48,486 nt of DNA from Clostridia bacterium (GTDB taxonomy: Bacteria > Bacillota > Clostridia > Oscillospirales > Feifaniaceae): the NCBI GenBank assembly GCA_017427525.1, contig JAFRSP010000028.1, positions 1-48,486 of the forward strand, in the 5' to 3' direction. Of this stretch, positions 32,284-41,708 are shown one piece after another. The notes beneath the pieces were generated by a model, which had not been told where the DNA came from, did not search any database, and saw only the letters and a program-made list of their open reading frames with translations. Made by a program: the position numbers and the translations under genes. Numbering within the stretch: the first letter of the stretch is position 1; each line of letters starts with the position of its first letter.

Positions 32284-34788
32284 ATGAATCAAGAGGTCGA
32301 AAAGAAGCAAAGCTCCGCGCCTGCCGCGGAAAAGGGCAGACAGCTGGAATACCATGTCGGCGGGATGACCTGCGCCGCCTGCTCGGCGGCCGTGGAGCGC
32401 GCCGTGAGGCGCGTCGAAGGGGTGCAGAGCGCTTCGGTCAATCTTATTCTTGAGAAGCTGACGGTTGAGGCGCCGCAGGATTTCGACGAGGATCTTGTCG
32501 TGCGCGCCGTGGAAAAGGCCGGTTATACGGCCGAGGCGATTTCCAAGGGAAGCGTGCTGCGCTTCGGGGTCGGCGGGATGACCTGTGCCGCCTGTTCGGC
32601 AGCCGTGGAGCGTGCCGTAAAACGCATCGCCGGAGTACGAAGCGCCTCGGTCAACCTGGTGACCGGCATGGCCGAGGTGGAATACGACGGGGCGCAGACC
32701 CGCCCGAGCGAGATCAAGGCGGCGGTGGTCAAGGCGGGCTATACCGTGATTGAGCAAAAAGAACAGCCCGATCAGAGAGAGCTCGAGACACAGCGCGCCA
32801 TCGCACAGAAAAAGCGGCAGCTCATCGTGGCGTTGGCATTCGCCATTCCGGTTTTCTATATCGCCATGGGGCACATGCTGCCCTTTGGCATCAGGTTGCC
32901 GTTGCCGCCCCAGATCGATATGATGCGCTATCCCGCCCGTTTTGTTCTGATTCAGCTGGTTCTTGCGATTCCGGTACTCGTTGCCGGCCGCAGCTTTTAT
33001 CTCAACGGGATCCGCCACCTTATCGGGGGCGCACCCAATATGGACACCTTGGTTGCGATCGGCACTGGCTCGGCTTTTGCATACAGTCTCTATGCGACCT
33101 GGAGGGTGCTGCAGGGCGACGTTTCCTTTGCTCATTCGGTCTACTATGAGTCGGCCACCATGGTGGTGGCGCTGGTCATGCTCGGTAAATACTTCGAGCA
33201 GCGCGCCAAGGGAAAGACCAGCGAGGCGATCCGCGCGCTGATGGACCTCACCCCACCGACGGCGACACTTCTCCGTCAGGGACAGGAGATCGAGGTGCTG
33301 GTGGAAGAAGTTGTGGTGGGAGACCGTCTGCTCGTGCGTCCGGGCGAGACCATCCCCGTGGATGGAAAAGTCTGCTCCGGTGTGTCTACGGTGGACGAAT
33401 CCATGCTGACCGGCGAAAGCCTGCCGATTGAAAAAGAAAAGGGCGATTCTCTGACCGGAGGCTCTCTCAACGGAGAGGGACTGCTCGAAATGGAGGCGAC
33501 CGCCGTGGGCGAGGATACGGCCTTGGCAAAGATCATCCGCGTTGTGGAAGAGGCGCAGGGCAAAAAGGCCCCCATCGCCAAGCTGGCCGATCGGGTCGCC
33601 GGCGTCTTCGTGCCCGGGGTGATCGCGATTGCGGTTTTGGCCGCCGCTGCATGGTGGTTTGCCGGAAAAGACGCTGCCTTCACCCTGACGGTGTTCGTCT
33701 CGGTGCTTGTCATTGCCTGCCCCTGCGCGCTCGGACTCGCCACGCCGACCGCTATCATGGTCGGCACCGGAAAGGGAGCGGAGCTCGGCATTCTGATCAA
33801 GAGCGGAGAAGCGCTGGAAACGGCCGGTCAGGTCGACACCGTTGTGCTCGACAAAACAGGCACCATCACCGAGGGAAGACCGCGTCTGGATGAGATCGTG
33901 GCCTTCGAGGGAGAGGAAAACGAACTGCTGACGCTTGCTGCCTCTGCTGAGCAGGGGAGCGAGCACCCCGTGGCGCGCGCCATAGTGGAAGCGGCGCAGC
34001 AACGGGGGCTCCCTGTGCAGCGGCCGGAGGAGTTTTCCGCCGTTCCGGGCCGCGGGATCGAGGCCACGGTCAACGGACGCCGACTGCTCTGCGGGAACGC
34101 AAAGCTCATGACAGAGCGGGGGATCGATCCTTCCCGGGCCGAAAGCGACCGCGAGCGGCTTGCCGAAAAGGGAAACATGCTCATGTATCTTGCGGTCGAC
34201 GGAAGGCTTGCGGCGCTGCTCTCGGCGAGAGATCAGATCAAGGCGACCAGCCTTGAAGCCGTTCGCCGCCTGCGCGACATGGGAATCGAAGTGGTCATGT
34301 TGACCGGAGACAATGCCGCCACGGCGGCGGTCATCGCAAAGGAAGCGGGGATTGATCATGTCATTGCCGATGTCTTGCCCGAGCACAAGGCGCAGGAGGT
34401 AACCGCCCTGCGTGAGAGCGGACACAAGGTCTGCATGGTGGGAGACGGCGTCAACGACGCGCCCGCCCTGGTCAGTGCCGACGTGGGCATGGCCATCGGA
34501 AGCGGGACCGACGTTGCCGTGCAGTCGGCCTCGGTCGTGCTGATGCACGACGATCTCGGCGCGGTGCCCACCGCCATCGCGCTGTCGCGCGCCACGATCT
34601 CCAATATCAAAATGAACCTGTTCTGGGCCTTTGGTTACAACACGGCAGGGATCCCTGTTGCTGCAGGGCTGCTTTACCTCTTCGGCGGGCCGCTCATGAA
34701 TCCCATGCTGGGCGGCGCCGCGATGGCGCTGAGCTCAGTCTCGGTGGTCAGCAATGCGCTGCGACTGAGAAAGTTCAAGCCTGCGTAA
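32284..34788 (+). CDS. copA: Copper-exporting P1B-type ATPase CopA
   Basis: An 834-residue Cu(I) efflux pump in the cytoplasmic membrane. Two N-terminal heavy-metal-associated domains carry GMTCAAC, with Cys pairs at residues 30/33 and 101/104. The transmembrane metal site is CPC at 479-481 ([13 protein letters not shown]), typical of Cu pumps. The phosphorylated Asp is residue 523 in DKTGTITEG; the TGES and GDGVND motifs are present. The C-terminal membrane helices contain the YN and MxxSS-type residues of the copper class ([23 protein letters not shown]). Repressed by CsoR by inference from the operator. The two HMA domains look like an internal duplication. Confidence 0.97.
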   Translation: MNQEVEKKQSSAPAAEKGRQLEYHVGGMTCAACSAAVERAVRRVEGVQSASVNLILEKLTVEAPQDFDEDLVVRAVEKAGYTAEAISKGSVLRFGVGGMTCAACSAAVERAVKRIAGVRSASVNLVTGMAEVEYDGAQTRPSEIKAAVVKAGYTVIEQKEQPDQRELETQRAIAQKKRQLIVALAFAIPVFYIAMGHMLPFGIRLPLPPQIDMMRYPARFVLIQLVLAIPVLVAGRSFYLNGIRHLIGGAPNMDTLVAIGTGSAFAYSLYATWRVLQGDVSFAHSVYYESATMVVALVMLGKYFEQRAKGKTSEAIRALMDLTPPTATLLRQGQEIEVLVEEVVVGDRLLVRPGETIPVDGKVCSGVSTVDESMLTGESLPIEKEKGDSLTGGSLNGEGLLEMEATAVGEDTALAKIIRVVEEAQGKKAPIAKLADRVAGVFVPGVIAIAVLAAAAWWFAGKDAAFTLTVFVSVLVIACPCALGLATPTAIMVGTGKGAELGILIKSGEALETAGQVDTVVLDKTGTITEGRPRLDEIVAFEGEENELLTLAASAEQGSEHPVARAIVEAAQQRGLPVQRPEEFSAVPGRGIEATVNGRRLLCGNAKLMTERGIDPSRAESDRERLAEKGNMLMYLAVDGRLAALLSARDQIKATSLEAVRRLRDMGIEVVMLTGDNAATAAVIAKEAGIDHVIADVLPEHKAQEVTALRESGHKVCMVGDGVNDAPALVSADVGMAIGSGTDVAVQSASVVLMHDDLGAVPTAIALSRATISNIKMNLFWAFGYNTAGIPVAAGLLYLFGGPLMNPMLGGAAMALSSVSVVSNALRLRKFKPA

Positions 34789-34901
34789 CAGCATCGCATA
34801 ACGGGGCTTCTCCTTTTGTTTTGCAGGGACAGAATACAAGGCATTCTTTTGTCCGGCAGCGGAGCCCATGGGAATTGACAGACAGAAGGGAAGGGATTTG
34901 A

Positions 34902-37073
34902 ATGGCACACGAGCATGGCTGTGGCTGCAGCCACGAGCATCATCACGGGCACGAGCATGAGCATGAGCATCATCACGGGCACGAGCATGAGCATGAGCAT
35001 CATCACGGGCACGAGCATGATTGCGGTTGCAGCCATGAACATCATCATGAGAACGAGCATGAACACAGCTGCGGCTGCAGCCATGAATATCATCACGGGC
35101 ACGAGCATGAACACGACTGCGGCTGTGGCCATACGCATCATCACGGTCATGGACATGCTCACGGACATGAGCACGGACATGGCTGCGGTTGCGGCCACGA
35201 TCATGGATTTGTTTTGGAGAGCAGCTGCGGCTGTGGGCACGATCACGGGACAACAGAGGAAAAGATTCCGCTTGTCCTGCTGCTTGCTGTGCCGCTCTAC
35301 CTGATTGGCTTTGTGCTGCATGGATTCCAGGCAACGGCCCTCTTTGTTGCGGTCTATGTGCTTACGGGGTTCGAACCGATCAAAACGGCGGTGACACACC
35401 TGTTTCACGGGAACTTCTTCGACGAGAATTTCCTCATGACCGTCGCGTCGCTCGGCGCAATGGCGATCGGGAAATATCCCGAGGGCTGCGCGGTCATGCT
35501 GCTGTACCGGATCGGAGAGTACTTACAGGATCGTGCGGTCGGCGCCTCCATGCATTCGATCGATTCTCTCCTGCAGCTCTGTCCTGAAACGGCCATCCGT
35601 CTTGAAAACGGCGAGGAGCATGAGATCGATGCAGAGCTGCTCCGAGAGGGAGACACCATCCTGGTGCGCCCGGGCGACCGCATCGCAGCCGACGGAGTTG
35701 TGCTGTCGGGCGAGAGTTATCTCGACCTTTCCGCGCTGACAGGTGAGTCCGTGCCGGTTTCGGTCTCGACGGGAGACGAGGTGCTCTCGGGAACCATCAA
35801 TCAGGACGGTGTTTTGACCGTCCGTGTGCTGCGCGAGGCCAATGCCAGCGCGGCGGCGCGTGTGATCCGATTGGTGGAGCAGGCCTCCAGAGAGAAGGCC
35901 CCCACCGAGGACTTCATTACAAAGTTCTCCCGCTGGTACACACCGGCTGTGTGTGCCATAGCGGTGCTTCTGGTTTTGATTCTGGGCGGCTTCAAGCTGC
36001 GTTCCTGGGCTGACGCATTTTACAGCGCCTGTGTGCTGCTTGTCATCTCCTGTCCCTGTGCGCTTGCCATTTCAGTGCCGCTGGGCTTCTTTGCAGGGCT
36101 TGGCGCTGCATCCCGCAGGGGTGTCCTCTTCAAAGGAGGGAACTATCTCGAGGCGATGGGCGAGGTGCGCCGTCTGGTGCTGGATAAAACCGGCACGCTG
36201 ACCAATGGACGTCTTGAGGTGGAGGAGGTCAGACCCGCAATCGGAACCGCCGAAGAGCTCCTGAAGCTGGCCGCGGCGGCAGAGGCTTCCTCCGGACACC
36301 CCGCCGCAAAGGCGGTGGTGGCCGCCGCGCAGGGCGACCTGCAGGCCGAGAACATGCGCGAGCATGCGGGCAGGGGCGTCTCCTGTACGGTTGAGGGAGC
36401 CGAGGTGCTGTGCGGTAACGAAAGGCTGCTGCGCGAAAACGGCGTGGAACTCCCGCAGGCCGACGGCGCCGAGGCAGGAACCAGTATCCGTGTGGCAAAG
36501 GACGGCGTCTATCTCGGAAGCATCGCTCTGAGGGACGAGCTCCGTCCCGAAGCGGCGCCGACACTTCAACGGCTGCGCGAGCTCGGCGTGGAGCAGATCA
36601 CGATGCTGACGGGCGACAGCGAGGCGGCAGCTGCGCCGGCTGCCAGGGCTGCAGGGGTCGACAACTATCTTGCCTCTCTGTTGCCGCAGGACAAGGTGAC
36701 CTCGCTGACCGAGATCAAAGGCCGCTGCAAAAAGGGAGAGCGTTGCGCCTATGTGGGAGACGGAATCAACGACGCGCCGGTGTTGGCGCTGGCCGATATC
36801 GGCATCTCGATGGGTATGGGCACGGCTGCGGCCATTGAGGCCTCCGACGTGGTTCTGGCGGAGGAGAGCCTTGCCGGACTTGCCTCCGCGATGGAGGTGT
36901 CGCAGGCGACCAGACGCATTGTGCGGCAGAACATCGTCTTTTCCTTAGGAGTCAAACTGCTGGTCATGATTCTGGCTGCTGCGGGATACAGCAGCATGTG
37001 GGCCGCCGTTTTTGCAGACGTCGGAGTGGCGCTGCTCGCAATCCTGAATTCCGCCCGCCTTTTAAAGCGATAA
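34902..37073 (+). CDS. Zn/Cd/Pb-type P1B ATPase with a His/Cys-repeat N-terminus
   Basis: A 723-residue heavy-metal efflux pump. Instead of an HMA domain, residues 1 to about 117 are almost entirely His, Glu, Gly and Cys; I count 46 His and six CGC triplets (12 Cys) there. The core is complete: TGES, metal site CPC at 384-386 in SCPCALAISVPLGF (Zn/Cd class rather than Cu), phosphorylated Asp428 in DKTGTLTNG, and GDGINDAP. About eight membrane helices are expected. It starts 113 bases after copA on the same strand, with GGGAAGGGA upstream, and may be co-transcribed with csoR-copA. Zinc is the likeliest substrate for a His-rich domain, but Cd, Co and Ni are not excluded. Confidence 0.92.
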   Translation: MAHEHGCGCSHEHHHGHEHEHEHHHGHEHEHEHHHGHEHDCGCSHEHHHENEHEHSCGCSHEYHHGHEHEHDCGCGHTHHHGHGHAHGHEHGHGCGCGHDHGFVLESSCGCGHDHGTTEEKIPLVLLLAVPLYLIGFVLHGFQATALFVAVYVLTGFEPIKTAVTHLFHGNFFDENFLMTVASLGAMAIGKYPEGCAVMLLYRIGEYLQDRAVGASMHSIDSLLQLCPETAIRLENGEEHEIDAELLREGDTILVRPGDRIAADGVVLSGESYLDLSALTGESVPVSVSTGDEVLSGTINQDGVLTVRVLREANASAAARVIRLVEQASREKAPTEDFITKFSRWYTPAVCAIAVLLVLILGGFKLRSWADAFYSACVLLVISCPCALAISVPLGFFAGLGAASRRGVLFKGGNYLEAMGEVRRLVLDKTGTLTNGRLEVEEVRPAIGTAEELLKLAAAAEASSGHPAAKAVVAAAQGDLQAENMREHAGRGVSCTVEGAEVLCGNERLLRENGVELPQADGAEAGTSIRVAKDGVYLGSIALRDELRPEAAPTLQRLRELGVEQITMLTGDSEAAAAPAARAAGVDNYLASLLPQDKVTSLTEIKGRCKKGERCAYVGDGINDAPVLALADIGISMGMGTAAAIEASDVVLAEESLAGLASAMEVSQATRRIVRQNIVFSLGVKLLVMILAAAGYSSMWAAVFADVGVALLAILNSARLLKR
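34935..35020 (+). repeat. Tandem 30-bp DNA repeat in the ATPase gene
   Basis: A 30-base unit starting GAGCATCATCACGGGCAC is repeated exactly at 34935, 34965 and 34995 (the third copy diverges after 35020). A partial copy recurs near 35090. Each unit encodes ten residues rich in His and Glu. The identity at DNA level points to recent slippage or unequal exchange. Confidence 0.95.
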
Positions 37074-37226
37074 TGGCACGACCGCGGGGTGGTTCTGCCT
37101 GCGATGCACGGCTGTCGTTTTCCCAAAATGAGGCCGCTCTTCCGAATGTTTTCGGTTTCCGGCACTGTTTGGTAGACATATCCGGATTCTCACGCGGCGG
37201 AAGAGTAGGATTGTGGAAATTGGTTA

Positions 37227-37255
37227 TTGTATTTACAGTGCAAATTCGGTATAAT
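37227..37255 (+). promoter_or_regulatory. Promoter of asnA
   Basis: TTGTAT (37227-37232), 17 bases, TATAAT (37250-37255). Confidence 0.75.
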
Positions 37256-37264
37256 ACCTTCATA

Positions 37265-37310
37265 TTACCGCGTGGCAAAGGAAAGTTTTCCCTTGTGAAT
37301 TCTGCGGTAA
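37265..37310 (+). promoter_or_regulatory. Leader hairpin ending at the asnA ribosome site
   Basis: Outer stem TTACCGC (37265-37271) / GCGGTAA (37304-37310) and inner stem CAAAGGAAA / TTTCCCTTG (one mismatch). The 3' arm runs into AAAGGAGG (37309-37316), so folding could affect ribosome access. There are no T-box sequence hallmarks. Confidence 0.45.
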
Positions 37311-37326
37311 AGGAGGTTGTTGTACA

Positions 37327-38340
37327 ATGAATACCTTTTTTGTTCCGCCAAAAGGCTATACGCCGAAGTACGGGGTTTTGGATACCCAGCGCGGAATCAA
37401 GCTTATCAAGGATACGTTTCAGCGGTATTTGGCCGATGCACTCAATCTGCAGCGGATCTCAGCTCCGCTTTTCGTATATGCGTCGACCGGTTTGAACGAC
37501 AACCTCAACGGTGTGGAGAGACCCGTTTCCTTTTCCGTGAAATCGATTCCGGATGAAGAGGTCCAAGTGGTGCAGTCTCTTGCGAAATGGAAGCGCGCCG
37601 CTTTGAAAAAATATGAGTTTTCCCCCGGGTTTGGCCTCTACACCGATATGAATGCCATCCGAAGGGATGAAGACCTTGATAATCTGCATTCGATCTATGT
37701 GGATCAGTGGGACTGGGAGAGTGTGATCGCCCATGAAGACCGTACGCCGCAGCTTTTGGAAGAGACGGTGCGTGAGATCTATGGGGCGATTCTTGCCACC
37801 GAAAAGGTCGTGTGTGAGGCATATCCGCTGATTGACCGTCAGCTTTCCCCTGAGATTCATTTTTTTACCACGCAGGAGCTCGAAGACCGGTATCCCGCTC
37901 TCACGCCCAAGCAGCGGGAGAATGAGATCTGCAAGGAGTATGGCGCCGTCTTCATCATGCAGATCGGCGGCAAGCTCAAGAGCGGGATCCCCCATGACGG
38001 CCGTTCCCCCGATTATGACGACTGGAGCTTAAACGGGGATATTCTGGTTTGGTATGAGCCGCTGGAAATGGCGATGGAGCTCTCCTCGATGGGGATTCGG
38101 GTCGATGAGAACTCCCTGCGGGAGCAGTGCCGGATCGCCGGCTGTGAAGACCGGCTGAGCCTGCCCTATCACAAGGCGCTGCTGGCAAAAGAGCTTCCCT
38201 ACACGATCGGCGGCGGAATCGGCCAGTCGAGACTGTGTATGCTGTTTTTGCAGAAGGTCCATATTGGAGAAGTCCACGCTTCGGTCTGGCCGCCGGAGAT
38301 GGTGGAGGAGTGTACGAAGCATGGTATCAGCCTGCTGTAA
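37327..38340 (+). CDS. asnA: Aspartate-ammonia ligase (asparagine synthetase A)
   Basis: Makes asparagine from aspartate, ammonia and ATP. The 337-residue protein is related to class II aminoacyl-tRNA synthetases and has the family segments [27 protein letters not shown], then VDQWDWE and the C-terminal [19 protein letters not shown]. The ATG has a strong AAAGGAGG site. It lies 19 bases ahead of asnS, so asparagine production and its charging onto tRNA are genetically linked. Confidence 0.97.
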   Translation: MNTFFVPPKGYTPKYGVLDTQRGIKLIKDTFQRYLADALNLQRISAPLFVYASTGLNDNLNGVERPVSFSVKSIPDEEVQVVQSLAKWKRAALKKYEFSPGFGLYTDMNAIRRDEDLDNLHSIYVDQWDWESVIAHEDRTPQLLEETVREIYGAILATEKVVCEAYPLIDRQLSPEIHFFTTQELEDRYPALTPKQRENEICKEYGAVFIMQIGGKLKSGIPHDGRSPDYDDWSLNGDILVWYEPLEMAMELSSMGIRVDENSLREQCRIAGCEDRLSLPYHKALLAKELPYTIGGGIGQSRLCMLFLQKVHIGEVHASVWPPEMVEECTKHGISLL

Positions 38341-38359
38341 GCAATAAGGAGTTGTTGAA

Positions 38360-39754
38360 ATGAAACGCACGGAAATCAAATGCCTCTGGCAAGATCCTGC
38401 GGCCTTCGGTGGAAAAGAGGTCGTCGTATGTGGTTGGATTCGAACCAGCAGAGACTCCAAAAACTTCGGGTTTATCGAGCTGAATGACGGAAGCTGCTTT
38501 AAAAATGTGCAGGTCGTCCTGGTGGCCGATGAGTTTGAGAACTACAAGGAGATCATAAAGCAGAATGTGGGTGCGGCGCTGGTGGTCAAGGGCGTCGTCA
38601 AACTCACGCCGGAGGCCAAGCAGCCCTTTGAAATCGTGGCGTCCGATGTGGCCGTGGAGGGAGAATCCTCCCCGGACTACCCACTTCAGAAGAAGCGCCA
38701 TTCGCTCGAATTCCTGCGCGAGATCGCGCATCTGCGCATGAGAACCAATACCTTCTCGGCGGTGTTCCGCGTGCGCTCGGTCGCGGCCAAGGCCCTGCAT
38801 GATTTCTACCAGGGAGAGGGCTTTGTCTATGTCAACACGCCCATCATCACCGGAAGCGACTGTGAGGGTGCCGGCGAGATGTTCCGTGTGACGACCCTGG
38901 ATCTGGAGAATCTCCCGAAAACCGAAGACGGGAAGGTCGATCTCTCACAGGATTTCTTCGGAAAGGAATCCAACCTCACCGTTTCCGGTCAGCTCGAGGC
39001 CGAGTGCTTTGCTCTGGCCTTCGGAAAGGTCTACACCTTTGGGCCGACCTTTAGAGCTGAGAATTCGAACACGGCGCGCCATGCCGCCGAGTTCTGGATG
39101 AACGAACCCGAGATCGCCTTTGCCGATCTGGAAGACAACATGGCGCTTGCCGAGCGCATGATCAAGTATGTCATCAAAGACGTGCTTGAAAAGTGCCCGG
39201 ACGATATGGCGTTTTTCAACCAGTATTTTGACAACGGCCTGATCGAGCGCCTGACCTCGCTGGTCGAGGCGGAATTTGCCCACACCACCTACACCGAGGC
39301 GGTCGACATACTGCTCGAGCACAAGGATGAATTTGAGTATCCCGTGTTCTGGGGCTGCGATCTTCAGACCGAGCATGAGCGCTATCTGACCGAAAAGATC
39401 TTCAAGAAGCCGGTGTTTGTCACGGGATATCCCAAGGAGATCAAGGCCTTCTATATGCGCCTGAACGACGACGGAAAGACGGTCGCCGCCATGGATCTGC
39501 TGGTGCCCGGCGTTGGCGAGATCATCGGGGGAAGCCAGAGAGAAGAGCGTCTCGACGTGCTGGAGGAGCGCATCAAGGAATTCGGACTCAAGCGGGAGGA
39601 CTACTGGTGGTATTTGGAGCTGCGCAAGTATGGCGGCACCAAGCACGCCGGTTACGGACTCGGCTTTGAGCGTCTGATCATGTATCTCACCGGAATCGGA
39701 AATATCCGTGACGTGCTGCCCTTCCCGAGAACGGTCGGAAAGGCGGAGTTCTGA
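38360..39754 (+). CDS. asnS: Asparaginyl-tRNA synthetase
   Basis: Charges tRNA-Asn directly. The 464-residue class IIb enzyme has an N-terminal OB-fold anticodon-binding domain ([21 protein letters not shown]), motif 2 in [20 protein letters not shown] and motif 3 in [15 protein letters not shown]. Having asnS with asnA means free asparagine is made and used directly, so the GatCAB amidation route is not needed for Asn-tRNA. An AAGGAG site precedes the ATG. Confidence 0.97.
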   Translation: MKRTEIKCLWQDPAAFGGKEVVVCGWIRTSRDSKNFGFIELNDGSCFKNVQVVLVADEFENYKEIIKQNVGAALVVKGVVKLTPEAKQPFEIVASDVAVEGESSPDYPLQKKRHSLEFLREIAHLRMRTNTFSAVFRVRSVAAKALHDFYQGEGFVYVNTPIITGSDCEGAGEMFRVTTLDLENLPKTEDGKVDLSQDFFGKESNLTVSGQLEAECFALAFGKVYTFGPTFRAENSNTARHAAEFWMNEPEIAFADLEDNMALAERMIKYVIKDVLEKCPDDMAFFNQYFDNGLIERLTSLVEAEFAHTTYTEAVDILLEHKDEFEYPVFWGCDLQTEHERYLTEKIFKKPVFVTGYPKEIKAFYMRLNDDGKTVAAMDLLVPGVGEIIGGSQREERLDVLEERIKEFGLKREDYWWYLELRKYGGTKHAGYGLGFERLIMYLTGIGNIRDVLPFPRTVGKAEF

Positions 39755-39821
39755 GCACTGCCTGGCGTTTCGGCCTGTGCAGAAAACCGGAATGCAAAAC
39801 TGAGGATGGGAGTGCACAGCT

Positions 39822-40676
39822 ATGCAGTCTGAAAACGGCAGATTCATCATTGGAATTGATATCGGCGGAACGATCACCAAAATCGCAGGGCTCGACGAAA
39901 CCGGGGCGCTGCAGTGTCTCCAGGTTCGCGCCACCGATCCTCTGGCTTCTCTCTATGGGGCGTTCGGCAAGTTTCTGTCTCAGGCGGGTCTCACACTCGA
40001 CCGCGTGTGTCATGTCATGGTGACCGGAGTCGGCTCTTCGGCGCTCCAAACGCCCATTTACGGGATTCCGACCAGTCTAGTCGATGAATTCTATTGCACC
40101 GGTCGGGGAGGGCTCTACCTCTCGGGACTGGAGGAGGGCATCATCGTCAGCATGGGAACCGGAACCGCCTATGTGGAGGCCACGAAGGATTATATTTCCC
40201 ATATCGGCGGCACCGGAGTGGGAGGAGGAACCCTGGTTGGGCTTTCCACCGCCGTGCTGGGCGTGCGCGACGTGCAGAATCTTGCCAAGCTTGCCGAACA
40301 GGGCGATCTGAAAAAGGTGGACCTTTCCATCGGCGACATCACGACCAATGCGGTTTCCAACCTTCCCTTCGATGCAACCGCTTCCAACTTCGGAAAACTC
40401 AGCGAGCTTGCGACGCCTGAGGATATTGCGCTGGGGCTCTTCAATCTGGTCTATCAGACCATCGGGATGCTGGCGGTGTTTGCCAGCCGCGGCCATGAAA
40501 ACAAGGAGATCGTTCTCACGGGGAATCTCTCCGATATGGCAGAGTGCCGGCCGATCTTCAACGCCCTCTCCGAAATGTATCAGGTTCGATTCCACGTTCC
40601 CAAGCAGGCGCAGTTCGCCACGGCGGTCGGCGCGGCCCTTTCCTATGGGAAAGAGCCGGCTACAAGGCTGAAGTAG
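39822..40676 (+). CDS. coaW: Type II pantothenate kinase
   Basis: A 284-residue ASKHA-fold kinase phosphorylating pantothenate, the first step of coenzyme A synthesis. The phosphate-binding loop is IGIDIGGTITKIAG; SMGTGTAYVEA and IGGTGVGGGTLVGL are the adenosine-binding glycine segments. This is the eukaryote/Staphylococcus-like class, usually insensitive to CoA feedback in bacteria. It follows asnS by 67 bases and is probably in the same transcript, with no obvious metabolic link. Confidence 0.9.
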   Translation: MQSENGRFIIGIDIGGTITKIAGLDETGALQCLQVRATDPLASLYGAFGKFLSQAGLTLDRVCHVMVTGVGSSALQTPIYGIPTSLVDEFYCTGRGGLYLSGLEEGIIVSMGTGTAYVEATKDYISHIGGTGVGGGTLVGLSTAVLGVRDVQNLAKLAEQGDLKKVDLSIGDITTNAVSNLPFDATASNFGKLSELATPEDIALGLFNLVYQTIGMLAVFASRGHENKEIVLTGNLSDMAECRPIFNALSEMYQVRFHVPKQAQFATAVGAALSYGKEPATRLK

Positions 40677-40710
40677 GCGAGAGCCGCGCGGGTTTTGTCC
40701 ATCATGCAGC

Positions 40711-40751
40711 AATCCCCCTGACACAGGCTGGGCGCCTATATCAGGGGGATT
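40711..40751 (+). terminator. Terminator-like inverted repeat after coaW
   Basis: AATCCCCCTGA (40711-40721) pairs with TCAGGGGGATT (40741-40751) around a 19-base loop. It is followed only by TGATTG, so it may stabilise the 3' end rather than terminate. Confidence 0.5.
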
Positions 40752-40799
40752 TGATTGCAAAGCGGAAAAACAGAGCGACTTGCGGCAAAGCGCAAGAGT

Positions 40800-40838
40800 A
40801 AAAGCAGGGACGCCCTTTTAAGGGTTTCCCTGCTTTTT
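40800..40838. terminator. Bidirectional terminator between coaW and the DUF4364 gene
   Basis: AAAAGCAGGGA pairs with TCCCTGCTTTT, with an inner CCCTT/AAGGG stem, and T-runs leave on both strands. The minus-strand stop codon (40820-40818) lies in the loop of this hairpin. Confidence 0.85.
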
Positions 40839-41399
40839 GTTGTAGAGACTGATAAGCTTGCCGAGATTTTGCATCACATCACGATAATAGGGGGTCGGAT
40901 CGTCGCGAAAGGCGTCGGCCAGAAGGCTTGCCTGTTCCCGATCCGGCATGAAGATGGTGGTGGAAAACATGAGCTGTTCCCCATCGTAGATCGAAAGGGT
41001 CAGCATGGCGGTCCCATCGGGATTCATCTCAATGGAGGAGCGCACGTCGTTGTCATAGCGCACCCTGGCGCGGAACTCCATCACGGCCGCATTGATACGG
41101 CCCCTGGCAAAGGCGGGAACCTCGCGTTTGAAGGCCTCAAGCGCCTCGTCGGCCAGGGTGGAATTGACATAATAGGTTCCCTTTTCGGGAAGGTCGATTG
41201 TCAGGATGTGCTCGGTTTCCAGGAGCTCGGCCAGAGCGTCGCGATAGTCAAACCAGTTGGCCGAATCGGTCATCATGGTGATCTGATCGAGGTCTTCGGT
41301 TTTTGCGTGTCCGCCAAGAGAGCGCAGAATGGTCATGATAAAGAATTTCATGGTGCGCTTGTCCCGGATCTGTCCGACCTTGGTCCAGTCAATTTTCAA
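40818..41399 (-). CDS. DUF4364 family protein
   Basis: A 193-residue protein. The N-terminal 75 residues look like a winged helix (KFFIMTILRSLGGHAKTEDLDQI, then FDYRDALAELLETEHILTI), followed by a mixed alpha/beta domain (AVMEFRARVRYDNDVRSSIE). This matches the DUF4364 family of Clostridia, of unknown function, possibly regulatory. I chose TTG 41399 with AGGGGTGA just upstream; the open frame reaching 41432 adds 11 residues without a site. The stop codon sits inside the terminator hairpin. Confidence 0.75.
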   Translation of the reverse strand: MKIDWTKVGQIRDKRTMKFFIMTILRSLGGHAKTEDLDQITMMTDSANWFDYRDALAELLETEHILTIDLPEKGTYYVNSTLADEALEAFKREVPAFARGRINAAVMEFRARVRYDNDVRSSIEMNPDGTAMLTLSIYDGEQLMFSTTIFMPDREQASLLADAFRDDPTPYYRDVMQNLGKLISLYNKKQGNP

Positions 41400-41455
41400 A
41401 CGATCACCCCTTTTGGCTGTACAGTAGGTCACATTCGGTCATCATAACGGAATCC

Positions 41456-41484
41456 ATTATACCACAGGGTGTGGAAAAAGAAAA
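41456..41484 (-). promoter_or_regulatory. Probable promoter of the DUF4364 gene
   Basis: On the minus strand an extended -10, TG-G-TATAAT (TATAAT at 41461-41456), has a weak -35 (TTTTCT, 41484-41479) 17 bases upstream. The remaining bases up to the mtaB terminator hold nothing recognisable. Confidence 0.6.
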
Positions 41485-41595
41485 GAGAACATGAACAGAG
41501 AGCCGGAACAAAACCGGAAAATGGAGAGCCCTCACCGTCGCTGCGGGCCGCATCCCGCTTCGATGGGACTGGGAGGCTCCGGCAGCAATGCGCGG

Positions 41596-41635
41596 AAAAG
41601 CGCCATGCCCTTTGGAAGGCAGAGAGCACGGCGCT
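41596..41635 (-). terminator. Intrinsic terminator of mtaB
   Basis: Minus-strand stem AGCGCCGTGC / GCATGGCGCT (one G-U pair) is followed by TTTTCC. It lies about 75 bases after the mtaB stop codon. Confidence 0.7.
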
Positions 41636-41708
41636 GGAATAGAATCGAAATACAACACATAGATTCAAAGTGGATCAAACGGCATGGCCAAAAGAAAGGC
41701 GAAAAGGG

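Noticed and set aside
31510-34548. 1012-residue minus-strand open frame
   Set aside because: It lies antisense to copA and csoR. Its composition (His, Arg, Gly rich) is that of a reverse-complement shadow of a GC-rich gene and it matches no family.
34935-35130. Possible CRISPR array, because of the regular 30-bp repeats
   Set aside because: The repeats are directly tandem without unique spacers, lie inside an intact coding frame and encode a His-rich domain; no cas genes are nearby.
34674-35408. Minus-strand open frame with Met/Val/Ala repeats
   Set aside because: It is the complement of the His-codon repeats in the Zn/Cd-type ATPase gene; the apparent hydrophobic repeat follows from CAT/CAC codons read in reverse.
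37256-37326. T-box leader for asnA
   Set aside because: The leader is too short and lacks the conserved T-box sequence (AGGGTGGNACCGCG) and specifier domain.
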